Shown here piece by piece: positions 53,166 through 61,651 of a stretch of DNA of 64,000 bases (positions within the stretch are counted from its first letter, which is position 1; each line of letters begins with the position of its first letter). The notes below the pieces were generated by a model, which made no database searches, was not told where the DNA came from, and saw only the letters and a program-made list of their open reading frames with translations. The DNA is taken from positions 1 to 64,000 of the forward strand of contig JAFKJK010000025.1 in NCBI GenBank assembly GCA_017306015.1, read 5' to 3'. The stretch comes from Propionibacteriaceae bacterium. Lineage in GTDB: Bacteria; Actinomycetota; Actinomycetes; Propionibacteriales; Propionibacteriaceae. The translations under genes and the position numbers were made by a program.

Positions 53166-54386
53166 TCACGACCGCATCGCCGCCAGCGGCGAGACGGACG
53201 CCGCCCGCATGGCCGGGATGAGGCCGCCGAGAAGGGCCGCAGCGGTTCCGGCGAGGACGACGAGCCACGGCAACGACGGCGTGACGATCAGGTCCCAGCC
53301 GTTCGCCCAGGACCAGATCGCGGAGGCCGCCAGGCCGAGCGCGCTGCCAAGGATTCCGGCGATGACTCCCGCGAAGCCGGATTCGGTGAGGATGAGCAGG
53401 CCGATTCGGCGGCGGCTCCAGCCCATGGCCGAACGGAGGCCGAGCTCGCGCAGCCGGTTGTTCACCGACAACATCAGCGTGTTGGCGATGGCGACCATGC
53501 CGACCAGGCCGACGAATCCGCCTAGCGCTGCGCCGATCTGGCGGAGGTCGCCGCCGACGTTGCGCTGCAGTTGTTGGCCGTCGGGCGGGGTCTGGTCGGT
53601 CAGCATGAGGCTGCCGGTGTAGTCGACGGTGCCGATGGCATAGCCGGCGACAGCCGCGGCGGAGCCGGGACGCACGTGGGCGACGAGCCGCACGTCCGTG
53701 GCTCCCCTGGGCTCGCCAGCGGCTGCGCGGGCGATGACGACAGCGTTGTTGACGTAGCCGAAGCCCTGGTCGTTGCGGACGATCCCGGCGACGCTGAACG
53801 GCCTGCCGTCGACGATGACCTGGGAGTCGGTCGGCGTTATCGGGTCTGCCGGTGCGACTCCGAGGGTCCGCGCAAGGTCGACCCCGACCCAGGCGAGCGG
53901 GAGCTGCCCGCTGCTGGCCAGCAACGACACTGGCGCGCCCGCGGTGACGGTGGTGCCGCTGGCGTCCAGGCCGCCGGGGTCGGCGACGATCTCCGGGACG
54001 GACGCAGCCTCGGGTTCCAGGCCCCGGCCGACGCTCACCGACTGCCCCCAGATCGAGAACTCGCCGACGGCGCTGACCGGCTCGAGGTCGCCGACGAGCC
54101 GGACCTGGTCGGGCGGGAAGCCGTCGGCAGGTGCCGCTTTGGCCCACAGAACGACGTGGCTGGACCGCTGCAGGTCGAACCGGAGATCGATCTGGGCCTG
54201 CTGGGTGTCGGCGACCACGAACGCGCCGGTCGCACTGGCCACTCCGAGCAGGACTCCGGAGATCATGCCGACGGCATGCCACGGGCGGGCGATCAGTGAC
54301 GCCCCGGCGTCGGCGACCATCAGCCGGGCGGGACGGAGTACAGCCCGCTTGAGCTGTTCCCAGGCAGCGCCGAGACGACCGGTCAT
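53166..54386 (-). CDS. FtsX/MacB-type ABC transporter permease
   Basis: A 406-aa permease. One N-terminal membrane helix (about 38-62) is followed by a large extracytoplasmic domain (65-275) and three C-terminal helices (about 285-400) with LRELGLRSAMGWSRRRIGLL and the closing AMRAASVSPLAAMRS. This MacB topology moves substrates from the membrane outer face, such as peptides or lipoproteins, rather than across the cytoplasm. ATG 54386 overlaps the ATPase stop by 4 nt. It is the last gene of the minus-strand lipoprotein arm. Confidence 0.9.
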   Translation of the reverse strand: MTGRLGAAWEQLKRAVLRPARLMVADAGASLIARPWHAVGMISGVLLGVASATGAFVVADTQQAQIDLRFDLQRSSHVVLWAKAAPADGFPPDQVRLVGDLEPVSAVGEFSIWGQSVSVGRGLEPEAASVPEIVADPGGLDASGTTVTAGAPVSLLASSGQLPLAWVGVDLARTLGVAPADPITPTDSQVIVDGRPFSVAGIVRNDQGFGYVNNAVVIARAAAGEPRGATDVRLVAHVRPGSAAAVAGYAIGTVDYTGSLMLTDQTPPDGQQLQRNVGGDLRQIGAALGGFVGLVGMVAIANTLMLSVNNRLRELGLRSAMGWSRRRIGLLILTESGFAGVIAGILGSALGLAASAIWSWANGWDLIVTPSLPWLVVLAGTAAALLGGLIPAMRAASVSPLAAMRS

Positions 54387-55108
54387 GGCTGGACCCTGGA
54401 CAGGTGCCCGTCGACGATCGAGACGATCTGGTCGACCATGCTTGCGGCCCGCTCGTCGTGGGTGACCACGATCAGGGTGGTGCCGTAGTCGGTGAGGTCG
54501 GCCAGCAGACCCAGAACCGATCTGCCGGTGGCCTGGTCAAGGCTCGCGGTCGGTTCGTCGGCGATCACCACGCTCGGGTTCTTCACCAGCGCCCGGGCGA
54601 TGGCCACCCGATGCCTCTCCCCGCCTGACAGGTCGCTGGCGCTGCGGTCGGCGATCGCTGTCAGCCCGACGATGTCGAGAGCCCGGAGGCAGCGCTCGGC
54701 GCGTTCGGCACCGGGCATGCCGGCGTCGGTGATCCCGAGATCGACGTTGTCGATCGCCGTGCGCTCCTCGATCAACTGGGAGTTCTGGAAGACGAAGCCG
54801 AGGTGCCGGGAGCGGAACGCGGCGAGCTCGCGCAAGGATCGGCCGGTCATCTCGGTGCCGTCGAAGCGGTACGAGCCCTCCGACGGCGGCTGCAGGGCTC
54901 CGATCAGCGAGGCGAGAGTGGTCTTGCCCGCACCGGACGGTCCGATGATCGCCACCGAGGCTCCGGCGGCGATGTCGAGATCGAGCGGGTGCAGGATGCG
55001 TACCGACACCGGGGTGGTCACGGCGAAGCCGACTCCGCGCAACTCGATCAACGGCTTGTCCTGGACGCTGCCGGGGCCGACCCGATCAGCCGTGGAGGTC
55101 AGGGTCAC
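54383..55108 (-). CDS. MacB/LolD-type ABC ATPase
   Basis: A 241-aa ATPase: Walker A GPSGAGKTT at 56-64, Q-loop VFQNSQLIEERTAIDNV near 104, signature DLSGGERHRVAIARAL near 153, Walker B VVIADEPTASLD near 174, H-loop VVTHDERA. It is of the LolD/MacB class that partners FtsX-type permeases. GTG 55108 overlaps the adaptor stop by 4 nt; the longer frame to 56200 is a shadow of the adaptor gene. Confidence 0.93.
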   Translation of the reverse strand: MTLTSTADRVGPGSVQDKPLIELRGVGFAVTTPVSVRILHPLDLDIAAGASVAIIGPSGAGKTTLASLIGALQPPSEGSYRFDGTEMTGRSLRELAAFRSRHLGFVFQNSQLIEERTAIDNVDLGITDAGMPGAERAERCLRALDIVGLTAIADRSASDLSGGERHRVAIARALVKNPSVVIADEPTASLDQATGRSVLGLLADLTDYGTTLIVVTHDERAASMVDQIVSIVDGHLSRVQP

Positions 55109-56283
55109 TTTCCGGTGCCCGGGCCGCTCGGCGAACTGGCGTCGCGACCGGGCGTGGTCTCGCCGGGATCGGGGACGGAGGACTGTGGCGGTGCTGTGCC
55201 CCGGCCCGTCGGCCCCGCGGTCTCGTCGGCGGCGCCGAAGAGCATCACCTGGACGCCGTCGGCCAGGCCGTCCCCGCTGACCGCAACGAGCCCCTGCGCC
55301 GTGACGCCCAGCTGGACCGGAACCTCTCGACGGACGTCGCCGTCGACGACGACCACACTCGGGGCGCCGTTGCTGCTCGTCGTGATGGCGCTCAGCGGCG
55401 CGACGAGGACGGGTCCGTCGCTGCTGGCCGACACGATGCCCAGCCGGACCGCCGCGCCATCCGCGACCTCGTCCTTGGGCTTGACCAGCACATACCCTGG
55501 CTCGTCGTCGGTTCGTGGATGGACGGTCAGCGACGCAGCCGGCACGGTCTTTCCGGCCACGTCGAGGGTCACGTCCGCTGGGGTGATCGAGCCGCTCGGG
55601 TTGAGCACTTCGCAGCGGAGTTGGTTCGACCCGGCGCTCAGTTCCAGCAACGGGGTGCCGGGCTTCACTGCTTGACCCACCGTGACCATGACGCTGGACA
55701 CCTCGGTGTCGGCCGGCACCGCGACCAGAGTGGCGACCCGAATCCGGTTTGACGGGCCGGCAGGGTCGTAGGTGTGGTGCCACGCGTGGACGGTGTCGGC
55801 GTCCAGGACGCTGTTCGCCTTGCCGATCACTCCTGCCTGGTGCAAGGCGTTCTCGAAGGCGGCCACGTCGGGCCCCGTGGCGCCGACCGTCAGGTCGCGG
55901 TAGAGAACGGCGTCGGTGTGGACCGCGACAAGCGGCCGTGACGCCACCCGTGCCAGCTGAGTGCCGGTGGTGACCTTCGCACCGGCAGCTGCGACGGCGG
56001 TGACCACGGAGCGCTCGCCTGCGGGCACTGTCGGCGCGGCGATCGAGATGCTGGTGGTGTCGCGGCTGCACGGCGCCCAGGTCACCTGTCGCAGTTCGGT
56101 GGTCTTCAAGGCCACTGTCGGTGGCGGCAACTCGGGAGCGGCGCGACGCTGGGCCGCCTGGTCGGGCGACATCGAGATCACCATCACCACGACCAGCCAC
56201 ACCAGCGACGCGACCACCGCGCCGATCACCCCGGCCGCGAAACGACTACTGCCGCGCAGCCGTGCCAGCCTCTTAGGGGACAT
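55105..56283 (-). CDS. membrane-fusion (HlyD/MacA-like) adaptor with peptidoglycan-binding-like segment
   Basis: A 392-aa adaptor. It has an N-terminal membrane anchor (15-38), then beta-barrel and lipoyl-like segments (GAKVTTGTQLARVASRPLVA; VGQAVKPGTPLLELSAG). A PG_binding_1-like stretch lies at about 125-170 (LTVGATGPDVAAFENALHQA), and the tail is Pro/Gly-rich. In actinobacteria such adaptors link ABC exporters to the cell wall. Its ATG lies inside the last codons of lipoprotein A (11-nt overlap), so the export genes are coupled to the lipoprotein genes. Confidence 0.87.
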   Translation of the reverse strand: MSPKRLARLRGSSRFAAGVIGAVVASLVWLVVVMVISMSPDQAAQRRAAPELPPPTVALKTTELRQVTWAPCSRDTTSISIAAPTVPAGERSVVTAVAAAGAKVTTGTQLARVASRPLVAVHTDAVLYRDLTVGATGPDVAAFENALHQAGVIGKANSVLDADTVHAWHHTYDPAGPSNRIRVATLVAVPADTEVSSVMVTVGQAVKPGTPLLELSAGSNQLRCEVLNPSGSITPADVTLDVAGKTVPAASLTVHPRTDDEPGYVLVKPKDEVADGAAVRLGIVSASSDGPVLVAPLSAITTSSNGAPSVVVVDGDVRREVPVQLGVTAQGLVAVSGDGLADGVQVMLFGAADETAGPTGRGTAPPQSSVPDPGETTPGRDASSPSGPGTGK

Positions 56284-57028
56284 AGCCGGCCTCCACGATG
56301 TGGATCGCGAACTGGGTCAGCGCCTCGCGATTCTGCTCCACCGCCTTGTCGCGCTCAGGCAACAGCAGCTTCCTCAAGGTGTCGTAGTACTCCTGACCAC
56401 AGTCGATGAACGCATACGTGTAGCCCTGCCACTGTGCCTCCCAATCGGCCTTGCTCAGCTTCAGCCACCTCGATGTCAAGGCTGCCAGATAGCTATCCGC
56501 CGGACTCTCCTCCTTGACTCTCAGCCCAGTCCGATCAGTCAGGCAGGTCGCCATCGGCTTCTTCAGGGACACCATGGTGGGATCCTGAAGTATTGTCAGC
56601 ACAACGTCATGCCAAGCGCCCTGGAGAGCGAACCACTTGTCGAAATCAGGAATTGCTGGAAACAACCCGCATCCTGAAGGAAGTGTCGCCAAGATCTTCG
56701 CGTCATCGTCACTCGACTGACCTATGCCAAACCCATACAGGCGAATCAGCTCCATATCGGGAAACAGATCCTGGTCCCAACGATTGGCAGTCGTTTCCAG
56801 CGACCGAGTCGGTTTCCCACCGCACTTGCGAATACCCGCCTGATGGTTGAACTCTCGCACCCGCATCGCCCGGCGCACACCGTCGCCCGGCACCATGAAA
56901 CTCGCCTCGATGACGTCTTGCAGGACCTGCGGGTCAACCGCCGGCGCCGAAGTCGGCACCGGCGCAGAGGTGCAGCCAGCAAGCAGACCGACCATCACCG
57001 CCGAAACGATCGCGTGAACGGACCTCAC
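56273..57028 (-). CDS. four-cysteine lipoprotein, paralogue A
   Basis: A 251-aa lipoprotein. A signal peptide with lipobox LLAGC gives lipidated Cys19. The mature protein has four conserved cysteines (in GIRKCGG, SGCGLF, MATCLTDRTGL and FIDCGQEYY) and the conserved block PQVLQDVIEASFMVPGDGVR. I recognise no family. GTG 57028 is chosen because it starts a textbook signal peptide; the 79-residue in-frame extension lies in duplicated intergenic DNA. Extracytoplasmic location and coupling to the MacB-like exporter suggest a binding, sensing or immunity role. Confidence 0.8.
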   Translation of the reverse strand: MRSVHAIVSAVMVGLLAGCTSAPVPTSAPAVDPQVLQDVIEASFMVPGDGVRRAMRVREFNHQAGIRKCGGKPTRSLETTANRWDQDLFPDMELIRLYGFGIGQSSDDDAKILATLPSGCGLFPAIPDFDKWFALQGAWHDVVLTILQDPTMVSLKKPMATCLTDRTGLRVKEESPADSYLAALTSRWLKLSKADWEAQWQGYTYAFIDCGQEYYDTLRKLLLPERDKAVEQNREALTQFAIHIVEAGYVP

Positions 57029-57242
57029 CCCGGGCAGCTTAATACCAGTACTTGACCTACTGAATAACGTTGAGTGATTGACTCTTGAGACCACCGGCGA
57101 CAACCGTGTCTGCCCGGATCCGGGCTGCCAGCTCCGGGGAGTTCTCAGCCGGCTGGGGTGCGACAGTGCGCTGCGCAACTCGAACTCAGCCTCCTCATTG
57201 GGTGTCGGCGCCACCATGGCCCGCCCTACGAGGCGTCGAGAC

Positions 57243-58004
57243 TCAGGGGACATAGCCGGCTTCAACCAGATGGATGGCGAATGAGGTGAGCACCTCGCGG
57301 TTCTGCTCCACCATCTTGTCCCGCTCCACGAGCAACAACTTCCTCAAGGTGCCGTAGTACTCCTGACCACAGTCGATGAACGCATACGTGTAGCCCTGCC
57401 CCTGTGCCTCCCAATCGGCCTTGCTCAGCTTCAGCCACCTCTCAGTTACGGCCTTCAGATAAGAGTTGGCCGGATCGTCTGCAGTGACCTTCAACCCGGT
57501 CCGATCGGCGAGACAGCTAGCCATCGGTGTCTTCAGCGACACCATGACCGGGTTTTGCACTGTGGTGAGCACCACGTCGTTCCACGCGCCCTGGAGGGCG
57601 AACCATTTATCGAAGTCATGGATTGGTGGAAAGAGATCGCAGCCGGGACGTATTTCGGCCAACGCTTCGTCGTCAGCCTTGGTGTCGGCCGAAAGGCCCT
57701 CACCGAGGCCGTATTCGCGGATCAGTTCTAGATCGGCAAACAGAGCCTGGTCCCAACGATTGGCGGTCGTGTCGAGCGATCTCGTCGGATGCCCGCCGCA
57801 TTTGCGAATACCCGCCTGACGGTTGAACTCCCGAACCCGCATCGCCCGGCGCACACCGTCGCCCGGCACCATGAAACTCGCCTCGATGACGTCTTGCAGG
57901 ACCTGCGGGTCGACCGCCGGCGCCGAAGTCGGCGCCGGCGCAGCAGTGCAGCCAGCAAGCAGACCGACCATCACCGCTGAAACGATCGCGTGAACGGATC
58001 TCAC
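57243..58004 (-). CDS. four-cysteine lipoprotein, paralogue B
   Basis: A 253-aa lipoprotein, tandem copy of paralogue A. The first 90 residues and last 60 are almost identical to A (signal peptide with LLAGC, PQVLQDVIEASFMVPGDGVR, AFIDCGQEYY). Residues 95-170 differ most, suggesting a variable surface. GTG 58004 starts the signal peptide. The 214-nt spacer before paralogue A could hold its own promoter. Confidence 0.8.
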   Translation of the reverse strand: MRSVHAIVSAVMVGLLAGCTAAPAPTSAPAVDPQVLQDVIEASFMVPGDGVRRAMRVREFNRQAGIRKCGGHPTRSLDTTANRWDQALFADLELIREYGLGEGLSADTKADDEALAEIRPGCDLFPPIHDFDKWFALQGAWNDVVLTTVQNPVMVSLKTPMASCLADRTGLKVTADDPANSYLKAVTERWLKLSKADWEAQGQGYTYAFIDCGQEYYGTLRKLLLVERDKMVEQNREVLTSFAIHLVEAGYVP

Positions 58005-58218
58005 CCCGGGCAGCTTAATACCAGTACCTGACCTACTGAATGACGTTGAGTGATTGACGCTTGAGACCACCGCCGACAACCGTGTCTGCCCGGATCCGGG
58101 CTGCCATCTCCGGAGAGTTCTCAGCCGGCTGGGGTGCGACAGTGCGCTGCGCAACTCGAACTCAGCCTCCTCATTGGGTGTCGGCGCCACCATGGCCCGC
58201 GCTACGGGGCGTCGAGGC

Positions 58219-58992
58219 TTAGGGGACATAGCCGGCTTCAACCAGGTGGATGGCGAACGAGGTGAGCACCTCGCGGTTCTGCTCCACCAGCTTGTCCCGC
58301 TCAGGCAGCAGCAGCTTCGTCAATGTCTCGTAGTAGCCACGCCCACAGTCGACGAACGCATCCGAATAGGCCTGCTTCTGCGCCTCCCAGTCCTCCTTGC
58401 TGAGCGCCAACCACCTCTTGGTCAGCGCTGCCAAGTACCTTGTTGGCGGGTCATCCACGCCGACTTTCAGCCCAGAGCGATCGGTCAGACAGATCGCCAT
58501 CGGCTTCTTCAGCGGCACCATGGCCGGGGCCTGCAGCTGCGACAGCACCGTGTCATACCAAACGCCCTGAAGGGCGAACCAGGTCTCAAAGTCAGGAATC
58601 GGTGCGAAGAGGTTCTTACACTCTTGCGATATCGACTCCAGCGCCTTGTCGTCCTGCCGGGTGTCGCTCGCCTCTTCCTTCTGGTCACCGCCGAAACCCT
58701 TCTCGCGGATCAACTCCAGGTCCGGAAAGAGGTTCTGTTGCCAGCGGTTCGCCGTTGTGTCGAGCGACCGGGTCAGCTGCCCGCCGCACTTACGGATGCC
58801 CGCCTGGTGGTTGAACTCCCGCACCCGCATCGCCCGGCGCACACCGTCGCCCGGCACCATGAAACTCGCGTCAATGACGTCCTGCAGCACCTGCGGGTCA
58901 ACCGCAGGAAGCCGCGTCGGTGCCGGCACGCCCGTGCAACTGTCCAGCAGGCACACGAGCACAGCGACCACAGCGATTGCGAGACGCCTCAC
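58219..58992 (-). CDS. four-cysteine lipoprotein, paralogue C
   Basis: A 257-aa paralogue of A and B and the most diverged copy. The N-terminal signal is followed by Cys19 in LLDSC; Asp at -2 is unusual for a lipobox, so lipidation is less certain than in A and B. The mature part shares PQVLQDVIDASFMVPGDGVR, GIRKCGG, MAICLTDRSGL and AFVDCGRGYY, with a more charged central region (GDQKEEASDTRQDDK). It starts 9 nt after the secreted 123-aa protein gene, so the two are one transcript. Confidence 0.82.
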   Translation of the reverse strand: MRRLAIAVVAVLVCLLDSCTGVPAPTRLPAVDPQVLQDVIDASFMVPGDGVRRAMRVREFNHQAGIRKCGGQLTRSLDTTANRWQQNLFPDLELIREKGFGGDQKEEASDTRQDDKALESISQECKNLFAPIPDFETWFALQGVWYDTVLSQLQAPAMVPLKKPMAICLTDRSGLKVGVDDPPTRYLAALTKRWLALSKEDWEAQKQAYSDAFVDCGRGYYETLTKLLLPERDKLVEQNREVLTSFAIHLVEAGYVP

Positions 58993-59001
58993 TTGACGGA
59001 C

Positions 59002-59373
59002 TCAGTACCCGTACAAGACGTACTGCTTGACGTTCGCGGAATGGCCTTTGAGGTCTCGTCCGGTAATCGTGTCGTCGAGGATCTTCTTGCCGCTCGTCGG
59101 GGTGATCCATACGAACCCTTGCCTGCCGGTCTGCCAAGCCCCGTCCTTGTAGTACCGCGCCTTGATGTAGTCAGAGGATACGTCGGTTGCAAACGCGTAA
59201 AGCCCATCGCACTGCGAGGTGGCATCCATCTTCGTCGACTCCGAGAGCGTGGTCGAGGTCCACTTCCACGCTGCGGTGCACGAAACTGCACTGGCCTGAG
59301 TGGCGGGACCGACGGCTGGGATGATGAGGGAGACCACGGCCAGGCCGGTCGCAGACATGAGTGCTCGCTTCAT
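59002..59373 (-). CDS. secreted small protein, unknown; possible bacteriocin-like
   Basis: A 123-aa protein with a clear Sec signal peptide (residues 1-29, ending in TQASA). The mature protein has two cysteines (SCTAAWKW and TSQCDGLYAF), several aromatic residues, and a C-terminal ILDDTITGRDLKGHSANV segment ending in QYVLYGY. I recognise no family. Size, secretion and the FtsX-type ABC genes downstream recall lactococcin-972-like loci, but no diagnostic motif is seen. GAGGAGG precedes ATG 59373. It is the first gene of the minus-strand arm. Confidence 0.8.
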   Translation of the reverse strand: MKRALMSATGLAVVSLIIPAVGPATQASAVSCTAAWKWTSTTLSESTKMDATSQCDGLYAFATDVSSDYIKARYYKDGAWQTGRQGFVWITPTSGKKILDDTITGRDLKGHSANVKQYVLYGY

Positions 59374-59537
59374 TGCAATGCCTCCTCAGTTTGGGGTGAC
59401 AATCAAGCTAGCCCCGGAGAGTCCGCGGCGCAAGAGCAAGCTTTGTATACTTTTGTACAGTCTTCGCAGCGACCGCGCCGCCCGACGCTCGGCAACCTGT
59501 AGAGTCGCCACCAGTGAATACACTTGAGGGGGTTCAG

Positions 59538-59690
59538 GTGCTGTCGCCGACGAGTAGGACGATAATCGGCTCGGTTATGTCGCTGCTGATGCTTCTTCCA
59601 GTTGGAAGCAGTCTGGTGAGCGTCCAGTCAGCTCCTCCGCAGCAGACGCGGGGCTGGTGGTGCGGCATCATGCCGTGGATGTGCGGCTAA
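59538..59690 (+). CDS. 50-aa secreted peptide precursor with two-Cys Trp-rich C-terminus
   Basis: A short ORF, GTG to TAA, with a strong ribosome-binding site (GAGGGGG, 5 nt before the GTG). The first 31 or so residues look like a signal peptide: a basic start, a hydrophobic core (VMSLLMLLPVGSSLVSV) and a VQSA cleavage site. The remainder ends in RGWWCGIMPWMCG, where two cysteines six residues apart could form a disulfide ring. It lies 10 nt upstream of the histidine kinase gene. No known family is recognised; a signalling peptide or bacteriocin precursor is the leading reading. Confidence 0.7.
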   Translation: MLSPTSRTIIGSVMSLLMLLPVGSSLVSVQSAPPQQTRGWWCGIMPWMCG

Positions 59691-59700
59691 CCTACGCCTC

Positions 59701-60948
59701 GTGAGGTCGTGGCTTGCCCGGCGGGTCGGCGAGTGGGGTCTGCCTTTGTGGCTGATCGGGCTGTGGGCGGCATTTTGGGTCCTCAGCTATGCGAACGATC
59801 TGCTGGCGATCTGGGTGCACCCGGACCCGACCTACCTGCCGGTCCGAAACCCCTGGCTGCTGACCATCCAATCGGCTCTTGAGACACTCTCGCTGATCAC
59901 GGCTTCCATCGCGCCCGGGCCGGGTGCGGTGGCCATCTGGCTCGCGATGCTGCCAACTCCCATCACCCGCATTGATTCCATGTCGATAATCGCGGTTCCG
60001 CTAGTGACGGCGACGCTGATCGTCTGGGGCCGCCGGGGGTGGTTGGTCGCCCACCTGTCGATCACGGCAGTGTGGATCGCGGTCGAGACCTTCCAGCACC
60101 CTCCGGCGTTCCTCTGGACCGCAGTCCTCTTCCTCCTAGTCGGGGTCGCGGTCGGGATGTTCGTCAGCCGGGTTCTGGCTGGGCGGGCTCGCGACGCCAT
60201 GGCCAGGGCGGCGGCGGAGGAAGCCCTGGCAGACGAACGAGACCGGCGCCGCCAGCTGCTGCACGAACTGGCGACCGAGCTCCACGATGCGGTGGCCAGC
60301 GAACTCACGATGATCTCACTGGAGGCGTCCCACGTCGCGACATCGACGGAGGTGGACGAGCTGAAGGCCGCCCTCGCCTCCACCCAGCAGAGCGCCCGCC
60401 TCGCGCAGGCGGAACTACGCACTCTGCTCGACGTACTTCGCGAATCGGGACTGTCGGACGCGGCGGCCGGCAGCGCGCCCACCGTGGCGGAAGGCGAGGG
60501 ACTCGCCGGCGAACTGCGTCGCCTGGTCGAAGTGCTGCGGGGTCGCGGCTTCACTGTGGTCGAACAGGTCAGCCTGGACAACGAGCGGCCCGAACTGCCG
60601 GCGCACCTCCGGCACGCCACCCTCCGGATCGTGCAAGAAGCGGTCGCGAACGTGCTGAAGCACGCCACGCCCGGCAGCGAGTGCCGGCTGACCGTCCAGC
60701 ACGACGAAACCGGGCTGCGGGTCCTGGTCGCCAACGACCTGCCGTCGACCCCGCACCTCGACAGCACCGACACCCCCGGATCGGGCATCGGCCTGGCCAG
60801 CATCGCCGAGCGAGCGGCACTGCTCGGCGGGACCCTCACCGCCGGTGAGCGTGACGGCCAGTGGGAGGTCAGTGCGCGTTTCAGCCTGCCTGCTGCCAGG
60901 CTCAGTGGCTACGACAGCTCCGAATCGGCGTCGGGGAGCCCGAGCTGA
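59701..60948 (+). CDS. membrane sensor histidine kinase (HisKA_3)
   Basis: A 415-aa kinase. Five or six membrane helices (residues 14-160) form a polytopic sensor with short outer loops, a layout used by peptide-sensing kinases. Then come the dimerisation helix with H195 in ATELHDAVASELTMIS, the N-box VQEAVANVLKHATPGSE, and GSGIGLASIAERAALLGG. It is coupled to the small secreted peptide gene upstream. Its 3' end overlaps the converging response regulator gene by 40 nt. Confidence 0.9.
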   Translation: MRSWLARRVGEWGLPLWLIGLWAAFWVLSYANDLLAIWVHPDPTYLPVRNPWLLTIQSALETLSLITASIAPGPGAVAIWLAMLPTPITRIDSMSIIAVPLVTATLIVWGRRGWLVAHLSITAVWIAVETFQHPPAFLWTAVLFLLVGVAVGMFVSRVLAGRARDAMARAAAEEALADERDRRRQLLHELATELHDAVASELTMISLEASHVATSTEVDELKAALASTQQSARLAQAELRTLLDVLRESGLSDAAAGSAPTVAEGEGLAGELRRLVEVLRGRGFTVVEQVSLDNERPELPAHLRHATLRIVQEAVANVLKHATPGSECRLTVQHDETGLRVLVANDLPSTPHLDSTDTPGSGIGLASIAERAALLGGTLTAGERDGQWEVSARFSLPAARLSGYDSSESASGSPS

Positions 60949-61619
60949 ACCAGTCCGAGTTCGTGGCATCTGATCGCGACCTGCAGCCGATCACGGACGC
61001 CGAGCTTGGCCGTGATCCTGCTCAGTGACATCTTCACCGCGCTGTCGGACACACCCATCCGAGAAGCGATCTCGCGGTTGCTCCGTCCGGTCGCGAGCAG
61101 GCGGACGAGGTCGAGTTCCCGTTCGGTGAGTGGATCCTCCAGCATGCTTGTCCGACGCTGGGACCGGCTCGCGCCGGAGGTGTGCAGGTAGCGGCCGAGC
61201 AGAGAGAGGATCGCGGGCGAGAAGGCGTAAGCGTCCTCCTGTCCGAGGACAGCGGTCATTGCCTCGAACAGCTCGTCCGGCGGCGCTTCCTTGGACAGGT
61301 AGCCGCTGGCACCGGATCGCAGCATCTCGACCAGCCACTCTGTGTGAGCGAAGGAGGTGAGCGCGAGCACCGCGGTCGAGGGCCAGCGCTCCTTGATCAG
61401 CCGGGTCGCCTCGATGCCATTCACCGGCGCCATCAGGACGTCCATCAGCACCAGATCGGGATGGAGTTCCTCGCACAGCTCGACGGCCCGAGCGCCTCCG
61501 GCCGCATCCCCGACGACGCGGAACGCCGGGTTGGCGTCGACGATCTCGACCAGCAGCCGGCGGATCCGGGGGTGATCGTCGACCACGACCACCGTCCACG
61601 CATTCTCCGAACCGGCCAC
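60909..61619 (-). CDS. NarL-type response regulator
   Basis: A 236-aa regulator. The receiver domain has D60 in LVLMDVLMAPVNG, and the LuxR-type helix-turn-helix lies at about 165-225 (LTERELDLVRLLATGRSNRE, then SAVKMSLSRITAKLGVRDRL). It is the probable partner of the overlapping kinase, although encoded on the opposite strand. GTG 61619 follows CAGAAT (minus strand, 61626-61631) by 6 nt, which rules out the seven-residue extension. It may control the peptide and lipoprotein-exporter arms. Confidence 0.9.
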   Translation of the reverse strand: MAGSENAWTVVVVDDHPRIRRLLVEIVDANPAFRVVGDAAGGARAVELCEELHPDLVLMDVLMAPVNGIEATRLIKERWPSTAVLALTSFAHTEWLVEMLRSGASGYLSKEAPPDELFEAMTAVLGQEDAYAFSPAILSLLGRYLHTSGASRSQRRTSMLEDPLTERELDLVRLLATGRSNREIASRMGVSDSAVKMSLSRITAKLGVRDRLQVAIRCHELGLVQLGLPDADSELS

Positions 61620-61651
61620 GCCACGATTCTGCCGCACCACCGGCGCCCGGA

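Larger units (their letters stand above)
56273..58218. repeat. tandem duplication of lipoprotein gene plus spacer
   Basis: Two direct repeats of about 970-976 bp, each a lipoprotein gene followed upstream by a 214-bp spacer (56273-57242 and 57243-58218). Spacers are the same length and nearly identical, as are the 5' parts of the genes; the central coding part has diverged with a two-codon length change. This indicates a recent unequal duplication with selection or conversion acting unevenly. Confidence 0.9.

Noticed and set aside
57029..57265. N-terminal 79-residue extension of lipoprotein A (and its counterpart 58005-58241 for B)
   Set aside because: It lies before a standard lipoprotein signal peptide and in duplicated spacer DNA; a signal peptide in the middle of a protein would make no sense.
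59002..59373. Firm assignment of the 123-aa secreted protein to the lactococcin 972 family
   Set aside because: Size and neighbours fit, but the conserved motifs I know for that family are not visible, so it is left as unknown.
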